DNA of 64,000 nucleotides from Chloroflexota bacterium (GCA_013152435.1 JAADGJ010000106.1:75598-139597), one strand, 5' to 3'. Shown: positions 7,595-16,992, numbered from the stretch's first letter. Translations and numbers: made by a program. Notes: generated from the sequence alone by a model not told the origin.

Positions 7595-8857
7595 TTAGGC
7601 CAACAACCGGGCGGCCGTCAGCGCGTAAACCGCCGTACAGGAGTAGATATCCTCAATCCGGACGAACTCGTCGGGCCCGTGGGAGACGGAGAGAAGCCCC
7701 GGGCCGTAGGCGAAGGCCGGGATGCCCTGCCGGGCGTAGAAGCGGATCTCCAGAAGCCCGGGACACATCACGAACGAGGGGGAATTCCCGGTCACCTCCC
7801 GGATACTCTCCACCAGCGCCCGCGCCACGGGCTCGTCCTCCGAGAGGCCCGCGGATTCGCCCTCCTGAAAGATCTCGACTTCCAGATCGATCCCGCCCTC
7901 CCGAAGCCTATCGAAGAGGGCAAGTAACCTTCCCTTCTCCGTCTCCAGATCTTCCTCGGGATTGAGCCGCCGGTCCACCGTGAAGGAACACTCGGCAGGA
8001 ACGAGGTTGAAGTTCGTGCCTCCTTCGCATCGCCCACCCAGCAGGAGGATGGAGTTTCGGGCCGCATCCGGCTCGATCCGAAAGCTCGTCCTCCTGGATT
8101 CCACCTCGGCCTTCAACTCGAGCAGCGCGTTCGCCACGACGAGCATGTGCTCAAAGGCGTTGACGCCCTGATAGTGCAGACCGACGTGGGCGGGCCTGCC
8201 CCGCACGATCACGCGCAGCGAGATGGCCCCACGATTGGCGTTCCAGATTACCCCGCCCGTCGGCTCCGGCATGAGCATCCCGATGCCACCGACCCCCAGC
8301 AGCCCCGCGTCGGCAAGGTATTGCGATCCCAGGGCGCCGCCGGTCTCCTCGTCCGGCACGAACGTCAAACCGATCCGCCCATCAAGCTTGATCCCACACT
8401 CCTGGATGGCCCTGACGGCGTAGATCATGGCCGCCAGGCCGCTCTTCATATCCGAAGCACCGCGCCCAAAGAGCTTCCCATCCTGCACGTACGGGTGGAA
8501 CTGCACATCGTCCGACGCAGGCACGACATCATAGTGCCCATGAAAGTACAGCGTCCTCTCGCCCTCGCCATAGAAGCTCTCGAGGCAATAACGCGGATAA
8601 AGCCCCTCATGGCGGCTCGACGCCTCCGCAGCCCGCCCCGCGCCGTCGGGGACCTCGAGCATCGTGTAATCCAACCCGATCTCGCTCAATTTCCTCGCGA
8701 TCGCCTCAACGCACGCCTGATAGAGGGTCCCCGGAGGATTCTCCGTCCGTATGGCCACCAGCTCCTGGGTGAAATCGAGGATCTCCTCGCGATAGGACGC
8801 GATCGCCTCCTCGACCCGGGACTTCATCGATCGAAAAACACGGCGGGAGTCAGACAT
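7595..8857 (-). CDS. M20-family metallopeptidase (ArgE/DapE/CPG2-like)
   Basis: A two-zinc aminoacylase/peptidase of about 420 residues. The metal site is complete: YFHGHYDVVP (His, Asp), GRGASDMKSG (bridging Asp), PDEETGG (catalytic Glu plus metal Glu) and a C-terminal SHGPDEFV His. The lid domain is around residues 190-310. The ATG at 8857 (MSDSRRVF) was chosen because AAGGAG lies 9 nt upstream. The specific substrate (N-acyl amino acid, dipeptide or carbamoyl compound) cannot be told. The stop codon lies in the flanking duplication of the MITE, yet the C-terminus looks intact. Confidence 0.9.
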   Translation of the reverse strand: MSDSRRVFRSMKSRVEEAIASYREEILDFTQELVAIRTENPPGTLYQACVEAIARKLSEIGLDYTMLEVPDGAGRAAEASSRHEGLYPRYCLESFYGEGERTLYFHGHYDVVPASDDVQFHPYVQDGKLFGRGASDMKSGLAAMIYAVRAIQECGIKLDGRIGLTFVPDEETGGALGSQYLADAGLLGVGGIGMLMPEPTGGVIWNANRGAISLRVIVRGRPAHVGLHYQGVNAFEHMLVVANALLELKAEVESRRTSFRIEPDAARNSILLLGGRCEGGTNFNLVPAECSFTVDRRLNPEEDLETEKGRLLALFDRLREGGIDLEVEIFQEGESAGLSEDEPVARALVESIREVTGNSPSFVMCPGLLEIRFYARQGIPAFAYGPGLLSVSHGPDEFVRIEDIYSCTAVYALTAARLLA

Positions 8858-8953
8858 CGTCTTTTCGCTCCTTGGGTGAGCCACATCGCTTGCGCGAGCC
8901 GCCCCAGCCCTCTTCCAAAGCCGGCAGGCAACCACGACGGATCCCGACCGGCC

Positions 8954-9973
8954 CTATTTCGGCGGCAGGAGGAGCAGGTTCAGCGTATTGTAGCCGAAAT
9001 GGATCAGCATGCACGCGGTCAGGCCATAATGTCGCCGGATCACCCCCAACGCCAACCCGATCACGAACACCTCCAGGACAGCGGGAGAGAAGCCATACTG
9101 CACGTGCGAGACGGCGAAGAGCGCCGCGGTGAGCACCAACCCGAAGCGCGGCTGCAACGCGCCGCGGTAGATGATCTCCTCGCTGATGGCGGCCGTGATC
9201 CCGATGGACAACGCCCCAGGCACGTTCATCATATCCGCGAAGAGCACCTTGGACACGCGGCTGACCGCCTCCATCCCCTGCGGATCCAGCCACTCCCATG
9301 CGCGCGTCCAGGCCAGATCGAGCCCCATGAACAGCGCGATGGACACGGCGGACACGAGCCATACCCGGCCGGTCGGCGGCCTCAGCCCCAGACGCTGGGC
9401 CGTCTCGCGCAGGCTGCGCCGCGTCCACAGCCCGATCCCGGCCAGCCCCACCAGCGTCAACCCAATGCCCTGCGCCCACACCTCCGCCAGGCTCAGCCGC
9501 ACGCCCTGGTCCGCCAGGCGCTCCAGGTCCCCCAGCAAGGCCAACTGCGTGGTCGTCAGCCCCACGAGGAAAGCGGCGAAACTGAGGCTGACCGCGTGAA
9601 GCGGGTTCTGGGCATCAAAGGATGGCAGCAACCTCTCCGCCCACATCCGCACGGGGCGACTCAAAGCCAACAGGGCGCCGATCCCGGTGACGATCCCCCA
9701 TATCCCCAGCCAGAGCCAGTTGGGAGTCACGCCCACCCCCAGGCCCAACATCTGTCCGGTGGCTCCCGGCGTCCAGGCGAGGCCCAGCCCCACCAGCCCC
9801 AACAACAGAAAGCTGCCGCTGATCATGGTGACCATGCCGAACGCCAGCCAGCGCAGCGCGGGCATCCGAATGCTCCAATTGGCCACGGCCAGCGTGACGA
9901 CGAACGGCGTGAGAAGCGCCAGCAAAGTGATCGCCTGGGCCCAATCCTGACCTGCACGAAAGACGTCTTCCAT
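8954..9973 (-). CDS. CPBP-family intramembrane metalloprotease
   Basis: A polytopic membrane protein of 339 residues with about eight hydrophobic helices. The C-terminal ~100 residues carry the three CPBP/Rce1 motifs: EEIIYR, FAVSH and HFGYN, whose Glu and His residues form the intramembrane active site. Bacterial members process peptides or affect membrane-protein maturation; the substrate here is unknown. AGGAG lies 6 nt before ATG 9973. The stop of the preceding gene is 8 nt away, so it is co-transcribed with the 9982-11481 gene. Confidence 0.9.
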   Translation of the reverse strand: MEDVFRAGQDWAQAITLLALLTPFVVTLAVANWSIRMPALRWLAFGMVTMISGSFLLLGLVGLGLAWTPGATGQMLGLGVGVTPNWLWLGIWGIVTGIGALLALSRPVRMWAERLLPSFDAQNPLHAVSLSFAAFLVGLTTTQLALLGDLERLADQGVRLSLAEVWAQGIGLTLVGLAGIGLWTRRSLRETAQRLGLRPPTGRVWLVSAVSIALFMGLDLAWTRAWEWLDPQGMEAVSRVSKVLFADMMNVPGALSIGITAAISEEIIYRGALQPRFGLVLTAALFAVSHVQYGFSPAVLEVFVIGLALGVIRRHYGLTACMLIHFGYNTLNLLLLPPK

Positions 9974-9981
9974 CCGAGCTC

Positions 9982-11481
9982 CTATCTCCCGGCCGCGCGG
10001 CCCGGCCAGCGTTCCAACGCCCGCGCAACATTCTCGGGCAATGCATCCCCCACACGATCCCGCAGGAAGGCCAACACCCGCCCGGCTGTGATGCCCTGGG
10101 CCTCCGCACGGCGCAGAGAGCGGCGCGTGATGCGATAGCGGAACGGCTCATCCGAGCCAATGGCAGGCGACGCCTCCCAAAGGGTGAAGCGAGCCACGCG
10201 CAGGCGATCGAGGCAGGAGATCGCCCTCGGCACCAGGACGGCGAAATCCCGGGTGACGGTGATAGCCCCCGGAGGCTCGCCAGGGGGGCTCTCCCCCTGA
10301 ATCAATGCCCGCCCCGCCTCGGTCAGGGCGAACCGCTCGCCCTCGGGGTCCAGGGCGACGAGTCCAAACCAATGGAATGGCCCCCGCAGGAGATAGCGGG
10401 CCAGCCGCCCCTCCACATCATCCCAATGCTCAAACCCGCGCAGATAGCCGCTGCCATCAGCCGGCCGGATGTACCAGGAGTCGTAGTCCCCATCCGGCCG
10501 CAGGAAGTCGGGAGCGGCCGTCTTGATGGCCGCCACCCAATCGTCCACCCGATACCAGACGCCCGGCTGCAGCCGCCCCATCTGGGCCAGCAGACGCCGA
10601 CGAGCGCCGGCCGGATCATCATGCCATCCCCCCTCGCAGACCAGCTCCGGCAGCCGGCGCAGATCGTCCCAAGCGTCGTCGTCCCGCCAGGCCATCCACA
10701 GCGCCCTCCACTGCTCGGGGCGATCCGCCTCCAGCCATCCACGCACCCGAGACGCCCGCAGACGTACGCTCCCATCGTCGCCCTCGTGCACCCACTCGAG
10801 CCGATCCAACAGGTGCAACAGCAAAGCCAGCCGGCCGCCCCCCGACAGGTCGAACGGCGGCATCTCGGGCGCCAGGAGCCGCTCCGCCAGGGCCTTCAAA
10901 TCCGCGGGGGCCCACTCCCCTCGCCGGGACCGGATCCCCTCCGTCGAGATCATCGCCAGGGCCGTGGTGACGTCCTGGACCAGCGCGTCGCCGTGGTCTA
11001 CGGCCGCATCCGGAGCCGATGCCACAGGCACCTCGAGTGCGACGCTCGCATCCCCCGGCAACAGCCCCAGGACCTCATCCGGGATATAGATCACCTCCGT
11101 GATCGTCCCATCCACATCGACGAAGCCCCGAAAGATCCACCCGCGGTACCACAACTCCTCGGCAGGGCCGGTGGGCGACTCCCAGGGACGCTCCCGGGCC
11201 AGCCGGCCGGGGCCAATGGGACGGATCTCCCCATAGCGCTTCTGGAACAGCGTAGCCTGCAGGTATCCTCCCGCCGCGGCCAGCGCCTCCAAAGCGCGCA
11301 TGGCATCGGGCGAGAGCTCGTCCAGGGCCTGGGCCACCACAGCCGGATCCCCTAACACGGCGGCCAGCTCCTCGGCGGCCTCTCGCTGGTTCTGGCCCTG
11401 CAACGATATGCCGCGCAACTCGGCGATGACGCGCAGGAAAGTGAGCGGATAATCGATCAGGCTCTGCTCCAGACTACGCAT
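9982..11481 (-). CDS. Uncharacterised protein, possibly helicase-associated (XPB/Ssl2-N-like)
   Basis: A soluble ~499-residue protein, mostly helical with winged-helix-like stretches. The start MRSLEQSLIDYPLTFLRVIA and the repeated LTEAGRAL-type strand/helix units recall proteins annotated as helicase C-terminal-3/XPB-Ssl2 N-terminal-like. I see no Walker A or B motif, so it is not itself a helicase. FALTEAGRALIQGE looks like a winged-helix wing. ATG 11481 was chosen because AAGGGG is close upstream and it removes a non-conserved leader. It may act in DNA transactions, but this is a weak family guess. Confidence 0.45.
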   Translation of the reverse strand: MRSLEQSLIDYPLTFLRVIAELRGISLQGQNQREAAEELAAVLGDPAVVAQALDELSPDAMRALEALAAAGGYLQATLFQKRYGEIRPIGPGRLARERPWESPTGPAEELWYRGWIFRGFVDVDGTITEVIYIPDEVLGLLPGDASVALEVPVASAPDAAVDHGDALVQDVTTALAMISTEGIRSRRGEWAPADLKALAERLLAPEMPPFDLSGGGRLALLLHLLDRLEWVHEGDDGSVRLRASRVRGWLEADRPEQWRALWMAWRDDDAWDDLRRLPELVCEGGWHDDPAGARRRLLAQMGRLQPGVWYRVDDWVAAIKTAAPDFLRPDGDYDSWYIRPADGSGYLRGFEHWDDVEGRLARYLLRGPFHWFGLVALDPEGERFALTEAGRALIQGESPPGEPPGAITVTRDFAVLVPRAISCLDRLRVARFTLWEASPAIGSDEPFRYRITRRSLRRAEAQGITAGRVLAFLRDRVGDALPENVARALERWPGRAAGR

Positions 11482-11533
11482 GACGCCCCTTATCTCCAAC
11501 GCCCCTGGAGATCCTGCAAGCCACCCCAAGGGA

Positions 11534-11565
11534 TTTCCACCGAAAAGGCTACATCTTTCCTCTCA
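11534..11565. repeat. Short dispersed repeat, related to 46846-46873
   Basis: TTCCACCGAAAAGGCTACATCTTTCCTC resembles TCTCCACCGAAAAGACGCACTTTCCTC at 46846-46873, with about five differences. Both lie just upstream of a sigma70-like promoter on the plus strand. It may be a remnant of a larger repeat, since type A MITEs carry the similar CTCCACGAAAATCCCACTTTTCC. Confidence 0.35.
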
Positions 11566-11573
11566 TTACGATC

Positions 11574-11602
11574 TTGCCAAACCGCGCGGTTCCGCATATA
11601 AT
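11574..11602 (+). promoter_or_regulatory. Sigma70-type promoter for the YkvA gene
   Basis: TTGCCA (11574-11579), a 17-bp spacer and a perfect TATAAT (11597-11602). Transcription should begin near 11609, about 60 nt before the YkvA start. Confidence 0.75.
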
Positions 11603-11668
11603 GAATATAGATCGCCAGGCTCGTGAGCGATTGCGTGAACGGATTGCGGATGACCCACAGGAGAACGC

Positions 11669-12031
11669 ATGGCAGGCTCAGGCAAACGGGGCCAGTCCTG
11701 GAACGTGTGGGCCGAGATGTGGCGCACACTGCGTTTGGCTTGGCGCCTGCTGCGCGATCCACGGGTCTCACCGTTCGTGAAGATCCTGGTTCCCGGCCTG
11801 GCATTCATCTACGTTCTGCTTCCTGTCGATATTTCGCCCGATCTGGTACCACTCCTCGGGCAGATTGACGATCTGGCAGCCCTGATCCTGGCGGCTCGTC
11901 TGCTGGTCGAGATGAGCCCACCGGCGGTGGTGGCCGAACACGAGGCCGAGATGATGGGATTGATCTCCCGCCAATCGAGCGAGCCACCACCGGACGACGT
12001 GGTAGACGCCGATTACCGCATTCTCGACTAG
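11669..12031 (+). CDS. YkvA family (DUF1232) small membrane protein
   Basis: 120 residues with the family core RLLRDPRVSPFVKILVPG followed by a hydrophobic segment and LPVDISPDLVPLLGQIDDL, the conserved PxDxxPD...G..DD pattern of DUF1232. The function of the family is not established; it is thought to be membrane-associated. The C-terminal tail is acidic. CAGGAG lies 6 nt upstream of ATG 11669, and a strong promoter lies at 11574-11602. The MerR-like gene follows after 78 bp, probably in the same transcript. Confidence 0.85.
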   Translation: MAGSGKRGQSWNVWAEMWRTLRLAWRLLRDPRVSPFVKILVPGLAFIYVLLPVDISPDLVPLLGQIDDLAALILAARLLVEMSPPAVVAEHEAEMMGLISRQSSEPPPDDVVDADYRILD

Positions 12032-12109
12032 CAAGCCGTCGCGTGAGGTCACGTCGTACTGATCATGATAGCACATCTTATACCAGACCCACAACACCAG
12101 GAGTGATCC

Positions 12110-12772
12110 ATGAGCGAGCAAAATCTGCGCCGGCCTGCGGAAGTTGCGGCGCGTTTAGGGGTATCTACCTCCACACTGCGACGCTGGTCGCAACGCTTCA
12201 GCGAATACCTTTCGCCGGACGCGGGTGAGCCCGCCGGTTCCGGAGATACGGACGGCGGACACCGCCGCTATACGGACGAGGACTTAACGACGCTTTTAAC
12301 CATCAAGGGGCTCCTGGCTGAAGGGTTCACCTATCAGCAAGTCGAACGACGCCTGGCTGCACTGCGGCAAACGGATGGGGCCGGTGAGACCACGCGCTCG
12401 CTGGTCTCCGCGGAGAGCAATCTATCCTCACTGGCTCCCGCGGTCTCCATCCTGGCCGACACATTGCACACTGTCGCGGATGGCCAACAGGCGATCCTGA
12501 ACGCCCAACAGGCCAACCGCGAATTGATGGGGGTCGTGGTGCAGGACAACTTCAACCTCAAGGAAGAAAACACCAAGCTACGCGACCGGATGTTGGAGTT
12601 GGAGCGGGAGATGGCCGAGATGCGCCGGCGAGATGATGCGCATCGGGCGAGGCTGGAGGCGCGCATGCAGGCGGTGGAGTCCACGCTGAACCAGATAGCG
12701 GAGCGACTGTCCACCCTGCCGGATAGCTCACAGCGCGGCCGAGGCCTCCTCGGGTGGCTCACCGGCCGCTAG
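12110..12772 (+). CDS. MerR-like DNA-binding protein with C-terminal coiled coil
   Basis: 220 residues. Residues 8-75 form a MerR-type winged helix-turn-helix: RPAEVAARLGVSTSTLRRWS, then the wing GGHRRYTDEDL. The rest lacks a metal or drug-binding domain; residues ~140-205 form a long heptad coiled coil (LKEENTKLRDRMLELEREM). Proteins of this layout in Gram-positive bacteria and Chloroflexota include nucleoid or chromosome-segregation factors (RacA-like) as well as regulators, so the role is open. AGGAG lies 6 nt before ATG 12110, and a terminator follows at 12821. Confidence 0.8.
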   Translation: MSEQNLRRPAEVAARLGVSTSTLRRWSQRFSEYLSPDAGEPAGSGDTDGGHRRYTDEDLTTLLTIKGLLAEGFTYQQVERRLAALRQTDGAGETTRSLVSAESNLSSLAPAVSILADTLHTVADGQQAILNAQQANRELMGVVVQDNFNLKEENTKLRDRMLELEREMAEMRRRDDAHRARLEARMQAVESTLNQIAERLSTLPDSSQRGRGLLGWLTGR

Positions 12773-12820
12773 GCTGACGCCCTCCCGCTACCCAAAACAA
12801 CTGATAAATCGCATAACAAA

Positions 12821-12856
12821 GGTGGGCTGGCTCAACGCGGGCCCACCTCTTATTTT
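12821..12856 (+). terminator. Rho-independent terminator
   Basis: Stem GGTGGGC/GCCCACC (12821-12827/12841-12847) followed by TCTTATTTT. It ends the YkvA-MerR transcript. Confidence 0.8.
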
Positions 12857-12978
12857 GCAAGCATTTTTTATCTGGCAAAAAGCGACTCCTCCCCAGGCCG
12901 GATCTGTCCTCCCGAATCATGCCGCCGGGCGGCCCCCCACGGGCGCCCGGATACGCCGACACGCATCCAGCAGGCGAG

Positions 12979-14334
12979 CTATCCTCTGCGTCTCGCGGCG
13001 GTAAGTGAAGGCTCCGCCACCAGCTCCCCTTCCAGATCGTACTCCAAAGCGCCTGTGATCCGCACGGGGACGATCTCCCCCACAGGCGCCTGCCCGGGGA
13101 ACAGGACCAAACCATCGATCTCGGGTGCGTCCCGATACGATCGCCCATAGCAAATCCCCTGGTCCTGCCCTTCGACCAGCACATCCAGAACCCGGCCGAC
13201 CTGTGCCTGGTTTCGCTCCAGTGAGATGCGCTGCTGGACCTCCATCAATCGCGCCCGGCGCTCCGCCTTCACCTCATCGGGAACCTGATCGGGCAACGAG
13301 GCAGCCGGGGTGCCTGGCTCCGGGCTGAACTCGAACACTCCCACCTTATCGAATCGGGCGGCGATCACGAAGTCCAGCAACGCTTGGAACTCCTCCTCCG
13401 TCTCCCCGGGATACCCCACGATGAAGGTGGTACGCAGCGCGATATCGGGCATCGCCCGGCGCAGTTTCTCGATGTGCTCCAGAGCGTACCGGGGGGCCGG
13501 GCGGCGCATCCGCCGCAGGGTATCCGGGTGCGCGTGCTGGAGGGGCATATCCAGGTAATGGACGATCCGCTCATCGCCGGCCATGGTCTCGATCAGCGCA
13601 TCCGTGATGTGCCCCGGATAGGCGTACATCAGCCGCAGCCAACGCAGCCCCTCCGCCCGCCGGGTGATGGCATGCATCAGCCGGGGCAGGGCATCCCGCT
13701 CGCCCCGATCCCATCCGTACGCGGTGGTATCCTGAGCGACCAGCACGATCTCCCGGGCGCCCGCGGCGGCCAGCCGACAGGCCTCGTCCACCAGGGCTGC
13801 GAACGGGCGGCTGCGCATCCTCCCCTTGATGCCCGGGATCGTGCAGAACGCACAGGGGGCGTCACAACCATCGCCGATCTTCAGATAGGCGCTCCCGCCG
13901 ATGACCGCCGGGCGCTCCCATGCCTCCTCCGACGGGGCCTCCGGGTCTCCCAGCAGCTGGAATCGCTCCTGGCGGCGATGGCGCCCCTCGCGCAGCATCC
14001 GCACCAGCCGGGCGATCTCCATCCAGCGCCGCGTGCCCAACAGCCCATCGACCTGGGGCACACTCCGGAGGATCTCCTCCCCGATCCGCTGAGGGAGACA
14101 GCCCGCCGCGATCAGGAGCTGGCCGCGCCGCTTACGCGCCGCCAGGTCGCGCAACGCCTCGATGGATTCCTCCCGCGCCGCCCGGAGAAAGCCACAGGTG
14201 TTGACGATGAGGACATCCGCCTCCTCCGGATCGGCCGTCGCGTCGTATCCCTGGCGTCGCAGCAGCATCGCCATCGCCTCGCCGTCCACGAGGTTCTTCG
14301 GGCAGCCCAGGGTCAACAGATAGTATTTGGTCAC
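12979..14334 (-). CDS. rimO: Ribosomal protein uS12 methylthiotransferase RimO
   Basis: Radical-SAM enzyme that adds a methylthio group to the beta-carbon of an aspartate of ribosomal protein S12. The 451 residues carry the N-terminal UPF0004 domain with three cluster cysteines (LGCPKNLVD, NTCGF, AAGCLPQR), the radical-SAM motif CDAPCAFC at about residue 158 and a C-terminal TRAM domain. LGCPKNLVDGE is characteristic of RimO rather than MiaB. It starts with GTG 14334, with AGGAG 6 nt upstream. It lies 78 nt after the RodZ-like gene, with an attenuator-like terminator between them. Confidence 0.95.
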   Translation of the reverse strand: MTKYYLLTLGCPKNLVDGEAMAMLLRRQGYDATADPEEADVLIVNTCGFLRAAREESIEALRDLAARKRRGQLLIAAGCLPQRIGEEILRSVPQVDGLLGTRRWMEIARLVRMLREGRHRRQERFQLLGDPEAPSEEAWERPAVIGGSAYLKIGDGCDAPCAFCTIPGIKGRMRSRPFAALVDEACRLAAAGAREIVLVAQDTTAYGWDRGERDALPRLMHAITRRAEGLRWLRLMYAYPGHITDALIETMAGDERIVHYLDMPLQHAHPDTLRRMRRPAPRYALEHIEKLRRAMPDIALRTTFIVGYPGETEEEFQALLDFVIAARFDKVGVFEFSPEPGTPAASLPDQVPDEVKAERRARLMEVQQRISLERNQAQVGRVLDVLVEGQDQGICYGRSYRDAPEIDGLVLFPGQAPVGEIVPVRITGALEYDLEGELVAEPSLTAARRRG

Positions 14335-14351
14335 ACGCCACTCCTGAGTGC

Positions 14352-14380
14352 AAAAAGCGCCGGCCTCTCAGGGCCGACGC
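14352..14380 (-). terminator. Intrinsic terminator or attenuator between the rodZ-like gene and rimO
   Basis: On the minus strand, GCGTCGGCC and GGCCGGCGC (14357-14380) form a GC-rich stem followed by TTTTT (14352-14356). It sits immediately before the rimO ribosome binding site, so it may limit read-through. Confidence 0.7.
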
Positions 14381-14412
14381 CGCGTCCATCGGATTCGATC
14401 GTGGAAACGAGC

Positions 14413-15396
14413 TCAACCCGCCGGGGTCGGCGTGGGGATGGGCGTAGGCGTGACAGCCACGATGGGCTCCGCTCCGCCGCCCAGGGCCGGGCCCTCCGCG
14501 GGCACCGTCGGCTCCTGCTCCACCACCCGGCCGTTGATCCAGGCCCATGTGCGCTCGATGACCTGGCCTGGCTCCCCCATGACGCCCAACTCCTGACCGT
14601 CCAACAGGATCACCACGCCCCCCGCATTGCCCGAGCGCACCGTCACGCTCTGCTGCCCCACCCACTCGCGCTCCTCGCCCGGCTCCAGGATCGTCTCCAG
14701 AACAACCTGGCCATCCACCACCACCCGCAGCCAGGCGCGCTCAACGATCCGGGTGACGATGCGGACCTCCTGAGCCGGCGCCTGCTCGGTCGCCAGCGGG
14801 GTGGGGGTGTACGTGGGCGTGGAGGTGGGTGTGGGCGTCGGCAACAGGAACACGCCCGTTGTCGGGGCAGCCGTCGGCTTGTCCGGAGAGGAAGCCGGCG
14901 TGGGCGTGAAGGTGGGGCGCTGAGTCGGCACGTGAACAGGCGCCGAGACCTGCGTGGCGGTGGGCTGCGGACCCAGAGCGACCACCCACTCCGGATGGTA
15001 GGTGAGCACCCACCATCCCCCTACGATGAGCGAGACCGCGACCAGGCCGGCCACCACCCACCACAGCCAGGAGAAAATGGACCTCTCCTCCAGCTTCAAG
15101 TCGAACTCAATGGGACGATAGTCGACAGGACGCGGCTCAGAGACGATCGCAGGGGCGATCTCATCCGCACACTCGGCCTGCCGGAGAGCCAAAAGCTCGT
15201 CCGCATCCAGGCCGAGGAACAGCGCATAGTTGCGTAAAAACCCCCTCCCTACCGTCTCATTGGGAAGGACCGACCAGTCATCCGCCTCCAGTGCGGACAG
15301 ATAGTGCTGGCGGATCCGGATAGCCTCTTCCACTTCCGCCAGTGACATCCCGCGTGCCTCGCGTGCTTCGCGCAGCCACTGGCCCAAATCGCTCAT
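14413..15396 (-). CDS. RodZ-like protein: Xre-type HTH, membrane helix, Thr-Pro spacer, DUF4115
   Basis: About 327 residues. Residues ~3-70 are a RodZ-type helix-turn-helix (LREAREARGMSLAEVEEAI...RQHYLSALE). A single membrane helix follows at about 106-128, then a Thr-Pro-rich extracytoplasmic stalk. The beta domain (RAWLRVVVDGQVVLETIL) matches DUF4115. RodZ links the MreB cytoskeleton to the cell wall, but in Chloroflexota such proteins are often simply annotated as HTH proteins. The ATG at 15396 is preferred because GGAGGGG lies 8 nt upstream. A strong promoter is at 15443-15471. Confidence 0.8.
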   Translation of the reverse strand: MSDLGQWLREAREARGMSLAEVEEAIRIRQHYLSALEADDWSVLPNETVGRGFLRNYALFLGLDADELLALRQAECADEIAPAIVSEPRPVDYRPIEFDLKLEERSIFSWLWWVVAGLVAVSLIVGGWWVLTYHPEWVVALGPQPTATQVSAPVHVPTQRPTFTPTPASSPDKPTAAPTTGVFLLPTPTPTSTPTYTPTPLATEQAPAQEVRIVTRIVERAWLRVVVDGQVVLETILEPGEEREWVGQQSVTVRSGNAGGVVILLDGQELGVMGEPGQVIERTWAWINGRVVEQEPTVPAEGPALGGGAEPIVAVTPTPIPTPTPAG

Positions 15397-15442
15397 GCCG
15401 CGTTTCCCCTCCACGTCGACTTTCGTCTATTTTTTCGTACTC

Positions 15443-15471
15443 ACTATACTCTCGCCCCCGGCAAAAGTCAA
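15443..15471 (-). promoter_or_regulatory. Sigma70-type promoter for the rodZ-like gene
   Basis: Read on the minus strand: TTGACT (15466-15471), a 17-bp spacer and TATAGT (15443-15448), about 40 nt before the start codon. Confidence 0.75.
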
Positions 15472-15519
15472 GGATCGCAGTCGTCACCTTGGAACTTCCA
15501 GCCAACGATTTCTTGACGG

Positions 15520-16920
15520 TTACACATCGATCGTCTTCCACCGCCCCTTGCGATAGAAGTAGGCCGTCAGGATCGCCCGCCCGCTCCAGTCGATGACGGT
15601 GCTCATCCACACGCCCGCCAGTCCCAACCCCAGGATGATCGCCAGGAAGTAGACGGCGGGGATGCGGAGCATGAAGATGCCAGTCACCGAGACGATCAGT
15701 GGGGCTCGCGTATCCCCGGCCCCCCGCAAAGCGCCGCTCAGCACCATGTAGATGGACATGCCGATCTGCTCGAACGCGCCGATGCGCAACGCCAGGGCGG
15801 CCAGAGCCACCACTTTCGGCGTGGCCCCGTACAATTGAGCCAGGGGGCGATTCGCAAAGAAGAACAGCAACCCGATCGCGCTCATGATGAGCAACGCATA
15901 TCGGAGGGCGATCATCGTCGTGCGCTCGGCCAGATGAGGCTTTTTCGCCCCCAAAGCCTGCCCCACCAGGGCGCCGGTGGCCACGGAGAGCCCCACGCCG
16001 GGCATGAAGGAGAGGGATTCCATGCTGACGGCCACCTGGTGCGCGGCCAGGACGGTGGTTCCCAACAGGGCGATGATGCGGGCGAAGATGGCCCAGCCAG
16101 CCCGCTGCACCAGATATTCCCCCGCCGCCGGCAACGCCACCCGGATCAGCGTGTGCAAGATGGACGATTCCCAGCGCAGGATGGCGCGCAGCGGCACGCG
16201 AATGGGGGTTCCCCCGAGCAAGAGCAACAGGAGGGCCAGCGTGCCGCCGGCCGCCCGCGCCGTCCCGACCGCGATGCCGGCCCCGACGACCCCATACATG
16301 GGGAACGGCCCCACCCCGAACACCAGAAGGTACGTCCCCAGGATGTTCCAGACGTTCATGATGAGCGTGATGTTCATCGGGGTGCGGGTGTCCCCGGCCC
16401 CTCGCATCACCCCGTTCAAAACGGTGAGGGGAAACCCCAGCAGGGAGAACCCGATGGCCCAACGCAGATAGCGGGCGCCTGCCTGGGCGACCTCAGGGGC
16501 AGCCCCCATGAGATGCATGTACCACTCGGCCTTGGGAAAGAGCAACGCCACCACAACGATCGATCCCAGATAGCTGATCAGGATCGCCTGCCCCGCGGCC
16601 ATCTGGGCTCGTCGCCTGTCCCCGGCTCCCCAGGAGCGCGCCACCACGGCCGTGGCGCTGATGGACAGGGCCATGAAGAGCGCGTCCGCAGCCCACATGA
16701 AGACGCTCGCCAGGCTGACGGCCGCCAGGGCCGTCTCCTCCCTCAGCCAGCCGATGATCAGCGTGTTGGCGATGAACACGGCTGTCATCAGCATGTTCTC
16801 CACCACGGCGGGGACCGCCAAGCGGATCAGGTCGCTGTGCAACGACTCCTCGGACAGCACCAGATCGCGCTCGGCGCCCGATCGACGGCCGAACCACACC
16901 CAGCGTAGCGCTCGCAACAT
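15520..16920 (-). CDS. MATE family efflux transporter
   Basis: About 466 residues with 12 predicted membrane helices in two similar halves. The paired motifs NGVMRGAGDTRTPM and SGALRGAGDTRAPL at equivalent positions are the MATE signature. These are cation-coupled antiporters for drugs and other organic compounds; the substrate is unknown. ATG 16920 has GAAGGG 7 nt upstream, whereas the ATG at 16935 does not. The gene follows UbiA and the lipid kinase on the same strand, after 72 bp, so it may be in their operon. Confidence 0.93.
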   Translation of the reverse strand: MLRALRWVWFGRRSGAERDLVLSEESLHSDLIRLAVPAVVENMLMTAVFIANTLIIGWLREETALAAVSLASVFMWAADALFMALSISATAVVARSWGAGDRRRAQMAAGQAILISYLGSIVVVALLFPKAEWYMHLMGAAPEVAQAGARYLRWAIGFSLLGFPLTVLNGVMRGAGDTRTPMNITLIMNVWNILGTYLLVFGVGPFPMYGVVGAGIAVGTARAAGGTLALLLLLLGGTPIRVPLRAILRWESSILHTLIRVALPAAGEYLVQRAGWAIFARIIALLGTTVLAAHQVAVSMESLSFMPGVGLSVATGALVGQALGAKKPHLAERTTMIALRYALLIMSAIGLLFFFANRPLAQLYGATPKVVALAALALRIGAFEQIGMSIYMVLSGALRGAGDTRAPLIVSVTGIFMLRIPAVYFLAIILGLGLAGVWMSTVIDWSGRAILTAYFYRKGRWKTIDV

Positions 16921-16992
16921 CGCGTTTCCCTTCATCACCGGATCGCCGGAGACCACACTCGCGCATCGACGCCCATGGCCCCTCGCCCGCCC

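Noticed and set aside
8147-10138. Long plus-strand frame across the peptidase and CPBP genes
   Set aside because: It crosses two well-supported minus-strand genes and is Gln/His/Arg-rich without any motif.
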